Shown: one piece after another, positions 1 to 8,659 of the stretch
Position numbering within the stretch: the stretch's first letter is position 1
Layout of the letters: each line of letters begins with the position of its first letter
Source: Pseudemcibacter sp038106445
Lineage (GTDB): Bacteria; Pseudomonadota; Alphaproteobacteria; Sphingomonadales; Emcibacteraceae
Assembly: GCA_038106445.1 (NCBI GenBank)
Contig: JAYODU010000005.1
Span: forward strand, 1-64,000
Length of the DNA stretch: 64,000 nucleotides
Direction of reading: 5' to 3'
Notes under the pieces: generated by a model
Databases searched by the model: none
Told to the model about the DNA's origin: nothing
Seen by the model: the letters and a program-made list of their open reading frames with translations, nothing else
Program-made: the position numbers and the translations under genes

Positions 1-11
1 CCTCCATGTAA

Positions 12-332
12 TTAGTTTACATGAAGAGCCCCACAAGATAGTACATTCCTACAGTTTGACGCAGTCGCAAGGATAATTTGATGACCTTGTGACTTAAGTG
101 ATTTCAGATAATCAATAAGCTCGGTCTGGTATGGAAGTGCTTTTACGTCAAAATTGATCAATTCGGCGATCCTGGATTTTGCATAACATCGCCCTTTGAT
201 AATCCAGAAAAATATTACGAAGATAGTAAGTGGGTTTCGTTTGATCAGCTTCAAAATTGATTCAAAAAACAAATCTGTTTTTATTAGTGTGCCATCAAGG
301 TCCACATATATGTGCCTTGTTTCATTCTTCAT
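12..332 (-). pseudogene. N-terminal fragment of a HAD-superfamily phosphatase, as in HAD-UbiA fusions
   Basis: The product opens with the HAD motif I DLDGT (nucleophile Asp) a few residues after the ATG at 332. A helical cap-like stretch follows, then LATASN, which fits HAD motif II. This pattern resembles the HAD half of HAD-UbiA prenyltransferase fusions. After LATASN the similarity I would expect ceases, and the frame stops at 12-14 after about 13 unrelated residues, so motifs III and IV are missing. I prefer the ATG at 332 because translation from there begins directly before the HAD strand; a TTG at 386 is possible. It is either a gene broken by a rearrangement or a bad join at the window edge. 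The fragment itself is recognisable; the cause of the break is not. Confidence 0.5.
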
Positions 333-398
333 CTTAATTGTTCCGAACCCGTTTGTTTTTGTTATTCTTAAATCTATTAAAGCCAAGAAACATTAAAA

Positions 399-1574
399 CT
401 AGATTAATCCCCTAAGAACATTGATAAATTGTTCTATTTCGTCTTCATCATTATAGTAGTGAACTGACGCCCTTACCAGATCGGGGAGTTTGTTTTTATT
501 GGCATCTAAAAGTGTGCTGCGTGGTTCGGAAACACTTGTATTAATGTGTTTTTTTCTTAATTCATCAACTATATATCTGGCGTCGTGGCCATCAACAAAA
601 AATGTGACAATTCCGCATTGATTTTTGCTAATAGTATGGGTGTTTATTCCTTTAATAGAATTAAGCCTGTCACGCAAATTTGTTGCCAGTTGGTCTATGC
701 GTTTTTGAATATTTTCAAGCCCTACATTAAGTGCATAGTCCACCGCAGCACCGAAGCCGAGTATTGCTGCATAATTATTTTCCCAATTTTCAAAACGCCG
801 CGCATCAGGATGGAGCGTATAAGTGCCAGGGTCTTCCCATATGGCACTGCGCAGGTCTACTATCGGGGGATGGAGTTTTCCGATCAGTGATTTTCGCACG
901 TAAAGGAAACCAACCCCTCTTGGTCCGCGCAAGTACTTACGGCTGGTGGCTGATAACATATCACAACCAATTTCATCAACATTTACAGGCATTTGACCGA
1001 CTGATTGACAGGCGTCTACCAAAAATAAAATATTATATTTTCTTGCGACTTTGCCAAGCTCAACAACAGTATTTACCAATCCACTGTTTGTGGGTACGTG
1101 GGTTGCCGATATCAGTTTGACATTCTTATCAATCATACTTTCCAGTATTTCAATGGACAGATTACCGTCTTCCCCGCTCGGGATAATTTCAATCGAAACA
1201 TCTTTTTCCCGGGCCATATGAAGATAGGCAAGATAATTTGATGCATATTCAGCTTCGACCGTTAAAATGCGGTCTCCCGGTTTAAAATCAATGGCATAAA
1301 ATCCCATTGCCCAACCGACTGTCGCATTTTCAACAATGGCAATTTCGTAACTATCCGCACCAATAAGTGTTGCAATTGACTTGTAAACCTCTTTAATTTG
1401 CTGCTGCTTATGGGTCATTGCTTCATAGCCGCCAATGCTTGCTTCCAGTTTTAAATGAGCAATTTGCGCATCAAGAACAGGCCGCGGCATAAGTGACGAA
1501 CCGGCATTATTAAAATGAATGACATTCTTTTTTCCCGGTGTGTCGGCATAAATTTTATCTTTGTGGATTGCCAT
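399..1574 (-). CDS. Class-V aminotransferase-fold PLP enzyme (cysteine desulfurase / EgtE-like)
   Basis: This is a 391-residue fold-type I PLP enzyme of the class-V aminotransferase family. The PLP Schiff-base lysine is K213 in SATSRKYLRGPRGVGF, and the cofactor-binding Asp lies in FLVDACQSVGQ (D187). The N-terminal HFNNAGSS stretch is typical of the cysteine desulfurase/selenocysteine lyase branch. The SRKYLRGPRG form of the lysine loop is shared with EgtE-like C-S lyases of ergothioneine synthesis, but no other ergothioneine gene is visible nearby, so the substrate stays open. It is transcribed divergently from the amidase gene at 1680. A second class-V enzyme, carrying a Tat signal, lies at 39177. 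Confidence 0.8.
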   Translation of the reverse strand: MAIHKDKIYADTPGKKNVIHFNNAGSSLMPRPVLDAQIAHLKLEASIGGYEAMTHKQQQIKEVYKSIATLIGADSYEIAIVENATVGWAMGFYAIDFKPGDRILTVEAEYASNYLAYLHMAREKDVSIEIIPSGEDGNLSIEILESMIDKNVKLISATHVPTNSGLVNTVVELGKVARKYNILFLVDACQSVGQMPVNVDEIGCDMLSATSRKYLRGPRGVGFLYVRKSLIGKLHPPIVDLRSAIWEDPGTYTLHPDARRFENWENNYAAILGFGAAVDYALNVGLENIQKRIDQLATNLRDRLNSIKGINTHTISKNQCGIVTFFVDGHDARYIVDELRKKHINTSVSEPRSTLLDANKNKLPDLVRASVHYYNDEDEIEQFINVLRGLI

Positions 1575-1679
1575 ATATGATTTCCGTGTTTTTTGGGAAC
1601 GGTACTAAAACACAAAAATACCGCTTCCTCAAACGAATTATATCAGTTAGCATAATTGAAAAGTAAGAAAGGGCGTAAA

Positions 1680-3257
1680 GTGTTAAAGTCTTTTGTGATC
1701 TGTCTTGTTACTCTTTTGGGGACGAATATTTCACACGCACAAAACTTCCAGTTTGTCGAAGCCACAATTGATGATATCCAGCGCGCTATTATCGCGGGCG
1801 AGATGAAGTGCCGTCAGATTGTATCCGGGTATCTGGACCGGATAAGTGTTTATGATCAGGAAAGCAGATTAAATGCAATTACGGTTATAAACAGAAAAGC
1901 GCTGGAAAGGGCTGATGAAATTGATCAGGCCATTGCTGCGGGTGAAGAACTTGGTTCCTTATTCTGCGCGCCAGTGTTGATCAAGGATAATTTTGATACC
2001 CATGATCTTCCCACCGCGGGAGGATCAATTGCCATGAAAAATAATTACCCGCCGGATGATGCATTTATGGTAAGAAAACTGCGTGAAGCGGACGCTATTG
2101 TGATTGCAAAAACAAATATGGCCGAGTGGGCGTTTAGCCCCAGACAGACAAAGAGCTCATCATACGGGACCACGGCAAATGCTTATGACCTGATGCGTGT
2201 TCCTGCCGGGTCAAGTGGCGGTACAGCATCCGGTGTAGCGGCAAGTTTTGGGGTGGCGGGACTTGGCAGTGATACAGGAAACAGCATACGCGGCCCATCA
2301 TCACATCTTGCCCTTTTTGGTATTCGGTCGACGATTGGTCTTACAAGCAGGGATGGTGTTATCCCGCTTGCATGGGACCGTGATATCGCGGGGCCGATGA
2401 CAAGAACGGTAGAGGACGGTGCAAAAATTTTTAATGTGGTTTCGGGGTATGATCCGAACGACACAATGACGGAACTTGGCAGAAATAAACATGAAAAGGA
2501 TTATACAAAATTTCTGAACAAAGATGGCCTTAAAGATAAAAAAATAGGTATTCTTAGAGATCTTGTCTTTACCGAAGATGCTGACCCGGCGATCACTGCA
2601 TTATTTATTCAGGCAGTTGAGGATTTAATGAAAGCGGGCGCAATTATTGTTGATCCTTTTGAAATTGAAAATTTTGAAGCCCATAGAAATGCCCCAAATT
2701 TTTGCAGGCGGTTTCGTTATGATATGCATGAGTATTTAAAAACGCTCGGTGATAACGCACCAATTAAGGATGTTATGGAGGTTTACGAAGCCGGGCAATA
2801 TTCTTCCTATATTAAGGGCGGGCTAGAAAATTTTGGTGCCGGGCCGCTTGATGTGCATCCAAATAATGAAAATCCGCCCTGTATGGAATACCCAAATCAT
2901 GAAGGTAGAAATGCATTCAAGGCTGATGTTACTTCATCGATGGATAAATATGATGTGGATGTAATAATTTATCCAAGCTGGACCAATCCGCCGGCACCAC
3001 TCATGACTGCGGATGAAGATTATAAAGGTGATAACAGCCAGATTATTGCACCTGCAACCGGGATGCCAGCTGCAACTGTTCCTATGGGTTTTAGCCATGG
3101 AAATCTTCCGGCCGGTTTACAGATTTTGGCACGCGACTATCAGGAAGGGTTATTATTCGAAATTGCCTTTGCATATGAACAGGCAACAAAACACAGAAAA
3201 CCGCCACGGCGCTTTCCAGAAATTGATAAAGTTACAAAATTTGCAAAAGTAAATTGA
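1680..3257 (+). CDS. Exported amidase-signature family hydrolase
   Basis: The protein belongs to the amidase signature family (Ser-cisSer-Lys triad). In numbering from the GTG start, the catalytic Lys is about K102 (LIKDNFDT), the cis-Ser lies in PAGSSGGT (about S179) and the nucleophile in DTGNSIRGP (about S202). The usual GGSIR is GNSIR here. I chose the GTG at 1680 because AAGAAAGGG sits just upstream; a TTG at 1656 would lengthen it by 8 residues. The N-terminus (VICLVTLLGT...SHAQ) is a Sec signal peptide, so it probably hydrolyses amides in the periplasm. The stop overlaps the 5' side of fhs, which suggests co-transcription. Substrate unknown. Confidence 0.87.
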   Translation: MLKSFVICLVTLLGTNISHAQNFQFVEATIDDIQRAIIAGEMKCRQIVSGYLDRISVYDQESRLNAITVINRKALERADEIDQAIAAGEELGSLFCAPVLIKDNFDTHDLPTAGGSIAMKNNYPPDDAFMVRKLREADAIVIAKTNMAEWAFSPRQTKSSSYGTTANAYDLMRVPAGSSGGTASGVAASFGVAGLGSDTGNSIRGPSSHLALFGIRSTIGLTSRDGVIPLAWDRDIAGPMTRTVEDGAKIFNVVSGYDPNDTMTELGRNKHEKDYTKFLNKDGLKDKKIGILRDLVFTEDADPAITALFIQAVEDLMKAGAIIVDPFEIENFEAHRNAPNFCRRFRYDMHEYLKTLGDNAPIKDVMEVYEAGQYSSYIKGGLENFGAGPLDVHPNNENPPCMEYPNHEGRNAFKADVTSSMDKYDVDVIIYPSWTNPPAPLMTADEDYKGDNSQIIAPATGMPAATVPMGFSHGNLPAGLQILARDYQEGLLFEIAFAYEQATKHRKPPRRFPEIDKVTKFAKVN

Positions 3258-3268
3258 AGGCAGGGAAA

Positions 3269-4951
3269 ATGACAAATAATTATAAAAGCGATATTGAAAT
3301 TGCACGCGAAGCAACAGCAAAACCTATCAGCGAAATAGCTGCGAAAATTGACATACCGGCCGATGCCCTTATACGTTACGGGGAAGATAAGGCAAAAATA
3401 AAACTGAATTATATAGATAGTCTTGCCGATAAACCGGATGGTAAGCTTATTCTTGTGACAGCAATCACGCCAACACCGGCAGGCGAAGGAAAAACCACGA
3501 CAACAGTCGGACTTGGCGACGGGCTTAATAAAATCGGTAAAAAAGCGATGATATGTATTCGCGAACCATCCCTTGGCCCATGCTTCGGAATGAAGGGTGG
3601 TGCCGCAGGTGGTGGTTATGCGCAGGTTATTCCCATGGAAGATATTAATCTTCATTTTACCGGTGATTTTCATGCTATCACGTCGGCTAATAATCTTCTG
3701 GCGGCGATGATCGACAATCACAATTATTGGGGTAACAGTACCGGACTTGATAATCGCCGTATTTCATGGCGCCGGGTGATGGATATGAATGACCGGGCTT
3801 TAAGGGATATTGCAACGTCACTTGGCGGTGTTGCAAATGGTTTTCCGCGGGAAGGCGGTTTTGATATTACACCAGCATCCGAAGTTATGGCAATTTTCTG
3901 TCTGGCAAGCAGCCTGAATGACCTTCGTCGCCGGATCGGAAAAATCGCCATTGGTCAGACACGTGAGCGAAAAACTATTTATGCCCGTGAAATAAAAGCG
4001 GATGGCCCTATGACAGTTTTACTGAAAGATGCGATACAGCCCAACCTTGTTCAAACACTTGAACATAATCCGGCATTTATTCATGGTGGGCCGTTTGCCA
4101 ATATTGCGCATGGCTGTAACACGGTGATGGCAACGAAAACGGCCCTTAAGCTCGCTGATTATGTTGTAACGGAAGCCGGGTTCGGTGCTGATCTTGGGGC
4201 GGAAAAATTCTTTGATATCAAATGCCGCAAAGCAGGACTTAAACCGGACGCAGTCGTGATCGTTGCGACTGTCCGGGCACTAAAAATGCATGGGGGTGTT
4301 GATAAGGATAATTTAGCGGTTGAAAATATAGATGCCGTGAAAAAGGGACTTAAAAACCTTGAACGCCATGTAGAAAATATTAAAAAATATAATGTAAGTC
4401 CGGTTGTTGGTATTAATCGTTTCCCGACAGATACGGATGCGGAAATTGCGGCTGTTGTTGAAGCATGTACAAAGGTGGGAATTCGCGCTGTTGAAAGTTA
4501 TCATTGGGCACTTGGAAGTGATGGCAGCTCCAATCTGGCGAAAGCGGTTGTTGAAGTTATTGATGAAGGAAAATCGGATTTTGCAGTGCTTTATCCGGAT
4601 AATTACAGTCTGATGTCAAAAATCGAAATTATTGCCAAGGAAATTTACCGTGCAGATGAGGTTTTTGCCGATCAGAAAATCCGAAACCAGCTAAAGGATA
4701 TGGAAAAGGAAGGGTTTGGCAATCTTCCGATTTGTATAGCAAAAACACAGTATAGTTTTTCAACCGATCCGGCATTAAAGGGAGCGCCAAAAGGGTTTGG
4801 TATCCCCATCCGGGAAGTGCGGCTTTCCAACGGAGCTGAATTTGTGCTTGTGATTTGCGGGGAAATTATGACCATGCCTGGTCTTCCGCGCGTGCCGGCT
4901 GCGGAAGCGATCGAAATTGATGAAAATGGGCTGGTTCAGGGACTTTTCTAG
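3269..4951 (+). CDS. fhs: Formate--tetrahydrofolate ligase
   Basis: The enzyme joins formate to tetrahydrofolate using ATP, giving 10-formyl-THF for one-carbon metabolism. It is about 560 residues, normal for the family. The P-loop-like ATP site TPTPAGEGKTTTTVGL is near residue 70, and the characteristic REPSLGPCFGMKGGAAGGGYAQ-type region is present around 95-115. I chose the ATG at 3269 over the in-frame TTG at 3254 because AAGGCAGGGAAA immediately precedes it. It starts 12 bases after the amidase stop. Formate from demethylation or oxidation reactions could feed it, but nothing in the neighbourhood proves a dedicated formate source. Confidence 0.96.
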   Translation: MTNNYKSDIEIAREATAKPISEIAAKIDIPADALIRYGEDKAKIKLNYIDSLADKPDGKLILVTAITPTPAGEGKTTTTVGLGDGLNKIGKKAMICIREPSLGPCFGMKGGAAGGGYAQVIPMEDINLHFTGDFHAITSANNLLAAMIDNHNYWGNSTGLDNRRISWRRVMDMNDRALRDIATSLGGVANGFPREGGFDITPASEVMAIFCLASSLNDLRRRIGKIAIGQTRERKTIYAREIKADGPMTVLLKDAIQPNLVQTLEHNPAFIHGGPFANIAHGCNTVMATKTALKLADYVVTEAGFGADLGAEKFFDIKCRKAGLKPDAVVIVATVRALKMHGGVDKDNLAVENIDAVKKGLKNLERHVENIKKYNVSPVVGINRFPTDTDAEIAAVVEACTKVGIRAVESYHWALGSDGSSNLAKAVVEVIDEGKSDFAVLYPDNYSLMSKIEIIAKEIYRADEVFADQKIRNQLKDMEKEGFGNLPICIAKTQYSFSTDPALKGAPKGFGIPIREVRLSNGAEFVLVICGEIMTMPGLPRVPAAEAIEIDENGLVQGLF

Positions 4952-5062
4952 TTTAAAGTACGGTTTTAATGCTCATTATATTGAATTCATTTTGATTTTG
5001 GTTAAGATGAAAATGATATGTTATTACAAAATATAACTTAAGGTGGTAAAACGTCACAGGGT

Positions 5063-6079
5063 ATGAGACATTCATTCAGATTTGTTTGTATAGTTATAAT
5101 AAGCAGCATCATGGTTTTGAGCTCGGCCATACCAACGGATGCAGCACGTCGGCAATTTGTAATTGGCACCGGTTTTATTGGCAGTTCCATGCATGCGCTT
5201 GGCACCGTGCTTGCCAAACATATGCAGCAGAATTTAAGAATGCGTGTGACGGCAAGACCTTATGTGGGGCCAAGTGCTTTTATACCCTTAATTAACAGTG
5301 ATGAACTTGAAATGGGCCTTTCATCAATGGGTGAAGCCCGAGTTGCGTATCTTGGTATCGATACTGATCCTAAAAAGAACATACGCACGGTTGCCCGCAT
5401 AATGGCAATGCCTTTTGCATTTATTGTCCGTGAAGATTCGGATATTAAAAATATTGCCGATCTACGCGGTAAAAAAGTTGTGCTTGACTTTGCGGCAGCG
5501 CAGGCGATGACGGACATGTCCACATCAATGCTTAGGGCAGCAGGCCTTAGCCGTGATGATGTAGAGGTTATTACCGTTTCCGGGGTTGGGCCGGGGGTTG
5601 AGGCTGTTGTGGAAGGAAACGCTGATGCGGCACCGGCCAGCGTTACTATGTCCGCTACACGAAAAGCTGATGCAACGGTTGGTATACGCGTTCTTGATCT
5701 GGCTTCGGAAAATTTTGAAGAAAAATTGGGTGATCTGGTAATGGCCGGGATCAGGCCATATATTGCGCCTGCGGGAACTCTTCCAGGTGCTGAAACAGAT
5801 ATGCAGATTTTTGCACTTGATATGTTTATTGTCGTACCGGCAGAACTTGAAGAAGAAGATGTGAATAAAATTCTTGATGGTCTGCATAATAGTTGGACCG
5901 ATATTCAAAATGATTATGCCGGGCTTGCCGCTTTTGATCCTTCGGGCTTCGTTCATTCTTCTCAAACCGTGCCATATCATCCGGCGGCGATAAAATATTA
6001 TAAATCCGGTAAGGGATCAGCCATATGGGATGATGATGCAGAAAAGCGCAATCAACAACTTCTGGATATATGGAATTAA
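5063..6079 (+). CDS. TAXI-family TRAP transporter solute-binding protein
   Basis: This 338-residue periplasmic receptor belongs to the TAXI (TRAP-associated extracytoplasmic immunogenic) family. A Sec signal peptide covers about residues 1-28 (hydrophobic core VIISSIMVLSSAIP, then TDAA). The mature start FVIGTGFIGSSMHALGTVLAKHM is the typical ligand-site strand of the family. The stop is 6 bases from the fused permease at 6086, so the two form a transport operon. TAXI receptors commonly bind dicarboxylates, glutamate or similar anions; the ligand cannot be read here. The gap of about 110 bases after fhs suggests its own promoter. Confidence 0.9.
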   Translation: MRHSFRFVCIVIISSIMVLSSAIPTDAARRQFVIGTGFIGSSMHALGTVLAKHMQQNLRMRVTARPYVGPSAFIPLINSDELEMGLSSMGEARVAYLGIDTDPKKNIRTVARIMAMPFAFIVREDSDIKNIADLRGKKVVLDFAAAQAMTDMSTSMLRAAGLSRDDVEVITVSGVGPGVEAVVEGNADAAPASVTMSATRKADATVGIRVLDLASENFEEKLGDLVMAGIRPYIAPAGTLPGAETDMQIFALDMFIVVPAELEEEDVNKILDGLHNSWTDIQNDYAGLAAFDPSGFVHSSQTVPYHPAAIKYYKSGKGSAIWDDDAEKRNQQLLDIWN

Positions 6080-6085
6080 CTAACT

Positions 6086-7981
6086 GTGCCCCATAATGTT
6101 TCCAAAAAAGATAGCGTATATCGAATAATACTAAATCTGTTTCTTTTTGGGCTGCCCTCATTGCTAGGAATTCTTTGGATCATGGGGCTACCCCTTCAAC
6201 TGGGTCTTGGGGTGCTTGATGGAAACTATCTTGCTTTTTTAATTGGGTTTGCGCTTGCCGCTGCATTTATTTACTGGCCATATGGAAGTTCGGCCGGGCC
6301 ATTGGATTATGCGTTTGCCATTGCAGGGATGGGGGTTTGGTTATTATGTGCCTATAATTACGAAGCATGGTTACTTAGTCAGCATGAAAGGGGCACTTTT
6401 AAGGTAACGGCGGCGATAATTGCAATTCTGCTGCTGAGTGAAGGTGTGCGTAAAACCGCGGGAAACGGTATGGCCGGGGTAATATTGGCGTCACTTCTTT
6501 ATGGTTTATTTGGCCACAATGCACCGGGCATGTTTGAAGGGGCACAGAATGATCCGGACAGGTTATTTGTCTATCTTTACACGGATGGTAGCGCGGTTCT
6601 TGGCTTTATCATTATGGTTGCCGGTACATTGATACTTAGTTTTCTTGTCCTTGGTCAGGTGATGCAGGCAAGTGGTGCGACCATTTTCTTTTCCGATATT
6701 GCCATGGCAGCCATTGGCAGACGGCGAGGGGGCCCGGCAAAAGTCGCCGTTTTAGGCAGCTCACTGATGGGAACAGTCAGTGGCGCGACCGTCGCAAATA
6801 TTATGTCAACAGGTATGGTTTCAATTCCCATGATGAAAAGAAATGGTTTTTCAGCACATATGGCAGCCGGTATTGAAGCCGTGGCATCAAACGGAAGCCA
6901 GCTTGCACCGCCTGTCATGGGGGCGACGGCATTTATAATTGCTGAATATCTTGAACTTCCTTATTCAACAATCGTTGCATCGGCCATTATTCCAGCGATT
7001 ATTTATTATCTGTTTCTGTTTTGTCAGATTGATTTTTATGCCCGTGATAAAGGCATGGAGGGCCTTAAGGATGAAGAAGTCCCGAAATTAAATTCAGTTC
7101 TAAAGTCAGGATGGATATTTGTTATCCCTCTTTTGGTGCTTATTTTTTTCCTGTTTATACTTTCATTTAATCCAGCGAAATCGGCACTTTATTCAACGGC
7201 ATCGTTGCTTGTTCTGGCATTTCTTAAATTCAGGAAATTACCCTCTCTCGACATGATATATCAGTCGATAATTTTACTTGGTAAACCTTTTGTTATGCTT
7301 GTCATGATTTGTGGTGGTGCCGGTATTATCATCGGCGTTATTAATATGAGCGGTCTTGGTTTCAGCCTGGCACTTGCCTTAAGTGATGTCGGTGCCGCCT
7401 ATGGTTTATTTGTCATGTTATTATTGACCGCATTCATATCCATTATTCTTGGAATGGGTATGCCAACATCTGCTGTGTATATTATTGTGGCGATGCTTCT
7501 GGCGCCGTCTATTGCGGAAATGGGTGTGCCGTTAATTGCTGCACATTTTTTTGTCTTTTATTTTGGCCTTGCGTCTATGCTGACACCGCCTGTTGCAATA
7601 GCATCTTATGCTGCCGCCAGTCTTGCAGAATCGGATTTGAAAAAAACAAGTCTGGCCGGATTGCGGCTTGGTTTATCGGCATTTATTATTCCGTTTTATT
7701 TTATTTATAATCCTGAAATATTACTAATAGGTAATGTGGAAGACATCATTGTAGCGGGGCTTATGCTTGCCATAGCCGGAATATTACTGGCGAGGTCACT
7801 TACGCTATTTTCAAGCCAGCGAAATAATTCAATCTTATTTGCATTAATTGATCTGATCATTTGTATGGTTGTTGCTACGGCGACAGTTTGGGGTTCGGAA
7901 AATTCACTGCTTATATATTCCTGTATGGCAGCTGGTTCGTTTTTCGTTATTTATGGTAACAGGTTTTTAAAGGCAGTTTAG
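6086..7981 (+). CDS. TRAP transporter fused permease (4TM/12TM, DctQM-type)
   Basis: This 631-residue inner-membrane protein is mostly hydrophobic helices and matches the fused TRAP permeases that partner TAXI receptors: an N-terminal DctQ-like part and a large DctM-like part. The region GSSLMGTVSGATVANIMSTG and the later ILGMGMPTSAVYIIVAMLLAPS carry the conserved glycine-rich re-entrant signatures of the large subunit. The start is a GTG six bases after the receptor stop. Uptake is expected to be driven by an ion gradient. Nothing between here and 8194 looks coding. Confidence 0.92.
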   Translation: MPHNVSKKDSVYRIILNLFLFGLPSLLGILWIMGLPLQLGLGVLDGNYLAFLIGFALAAAFIYWPYGSSAGPLDYAFAIAGMGVWLLCAYNYEAWLLSQHERGTFKVTAAIIAILLLSEGVRKTAGNGMAGVILASLLYGLFGHNAPGMFEGAQNDPDRLFVYLYTDGSAVLGFIIMVAGTLILSFLVLGQVMQASGATIFFSDIAMAAIGRRRGGPAKVAVLGSSLMGTVSGATVANIMSTGMVSIPMMKRNGFSAHMAAGIEAVASNGSQLAPPVMGATAFIIAEYLELPYSTIVASAIIPAIIYYLFLFCQIDFYARDKGMEGLKDEEVPKLNSVLKSGWIFVIPLLVLIFFLFILSFNPAKSALYSTASLLVLAFLKFRKLPSLDMIYQSIILLGKPFVMLVMICGGAGIIIGVINMSGLGFSLALALSDVGAAYGLFVMLLLTAFISIILGMGMPTSAVYIIVAMLLAPSIAEMGVPLIAAHFFVFYFGLASMLTPPVAIASYAAASLAESDLKKTSLAGLRLGLSAFIIPFYFIYNPEILLIGNVEDIIVAGLMLAIAGILLARSLTLFSSQRNNSILFALIDLIICMVVATATVWGSENSLLIYSCMAAGSFFVIYGNRFLKAV

Positions 7982-8193
7982 CTACTACTAAAGCAGAGCT
8001 TTGTGTGCACGTAGTTAATTTTGATATTGCATAGTTGAAATAATATGCCAAATCGGTGAGCGGTTGATAATAATCGATAAGCGGTGCCACGGAAGTTTCA
8101 TATAAAGTTAATTACGATTATACTTCCTTTTTTATAACTATGTTATATTATATCATATACAAAACTGAATGTTTTAATATTTAAGAGGAAAAT

Positions 8194-8658
8194 ATGGTCA
8201 CATTTACGGTAAACGGAAAATCTCATACCTTTGATGGCGATGAAGACATGCCGCTACTTTGGTATCTTCGTGAAGATGCAAAACTGACAGGCACAAAATT
8301 TGGCTGTGGTATTGCCATGTGTGGTGCCTGCACTGTTCATATGGGCGGTATTGCGCAGCGTTCCTGTTCCATCCCGATGGCAGCGGTTGATGGTGAAAAT
8401 ATCGTCACCATAGAAGGGCTTGGTAGTGGAAATGAACTTCATGCAGTGCAGCAAGCCTGGATTGATGAAGATGTGGCCCAATGTGGTTTTTGCCAGTCCG
8501 GTCAGATTATGGCGACTGTTTCCTTTTTGCAGGATTACCCAAACCCGACGGATCAGGATATTGATGATAATCTTGATAACCTTTGTCGCTGTGCAAGTTA
8601 TGTACGGATAAGAAAAGCAATTCATCGTGCGGCCTCCGTTTTAAGGGGGGAGATGTAA
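8194..8658 (+). CDS. iorA: Isoquinoline 1-oxidoreductase-type alpha subunit, (2Fe-2S) protein
   Basis: This is the small iron-sulfur subunit of a xanthine-oxidase-family molybdenum hydroxylase. C38, C43, C46 and C58 form the plant-ferredoxin-type cluster site (GCGIAMCGACTVHMGG). C97, C100, C131 and C133 form the second all-helical cluster site (QCGFCQSGQIM and CRCASYVRIRKAI). Its 154 residues are normal for the family. An AAGAGG ribosome site precedes the ATG. It overlaps functionally with iorB, which starts two bases after the stop. The pair hydroxylates N-heterocycles or oxidises aldehydes in characterised relatives; the substrate here is unknown. No FAD subunit is present, as expected for Ior-type enzymes. 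Confidence 0.93.
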   Translation: MVTFTVNGKSHTFDGDEDMPLLWYLREDAKLTGTKFGCGIAMCGACTVHMGGIAQRSCSIPMAAVDGENIVTIEGLGSGNELHAVQQAWIDEDVAQCGFCQSGQIMATVSFLQDYPNPTDQDIDDNLDNLCRCASYVRIRKAIHRAASVLRGEM

Positions 8659-8659
8659 G

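Noticed and set aside
3140..3721. Open frame of 193 codons on the minus strand
   Set aside because: It lies across the amidase end and fhs, both clearly coding on the plus strand; composition is cysteine/arginine/phenylalanine-rich shadow sequence.
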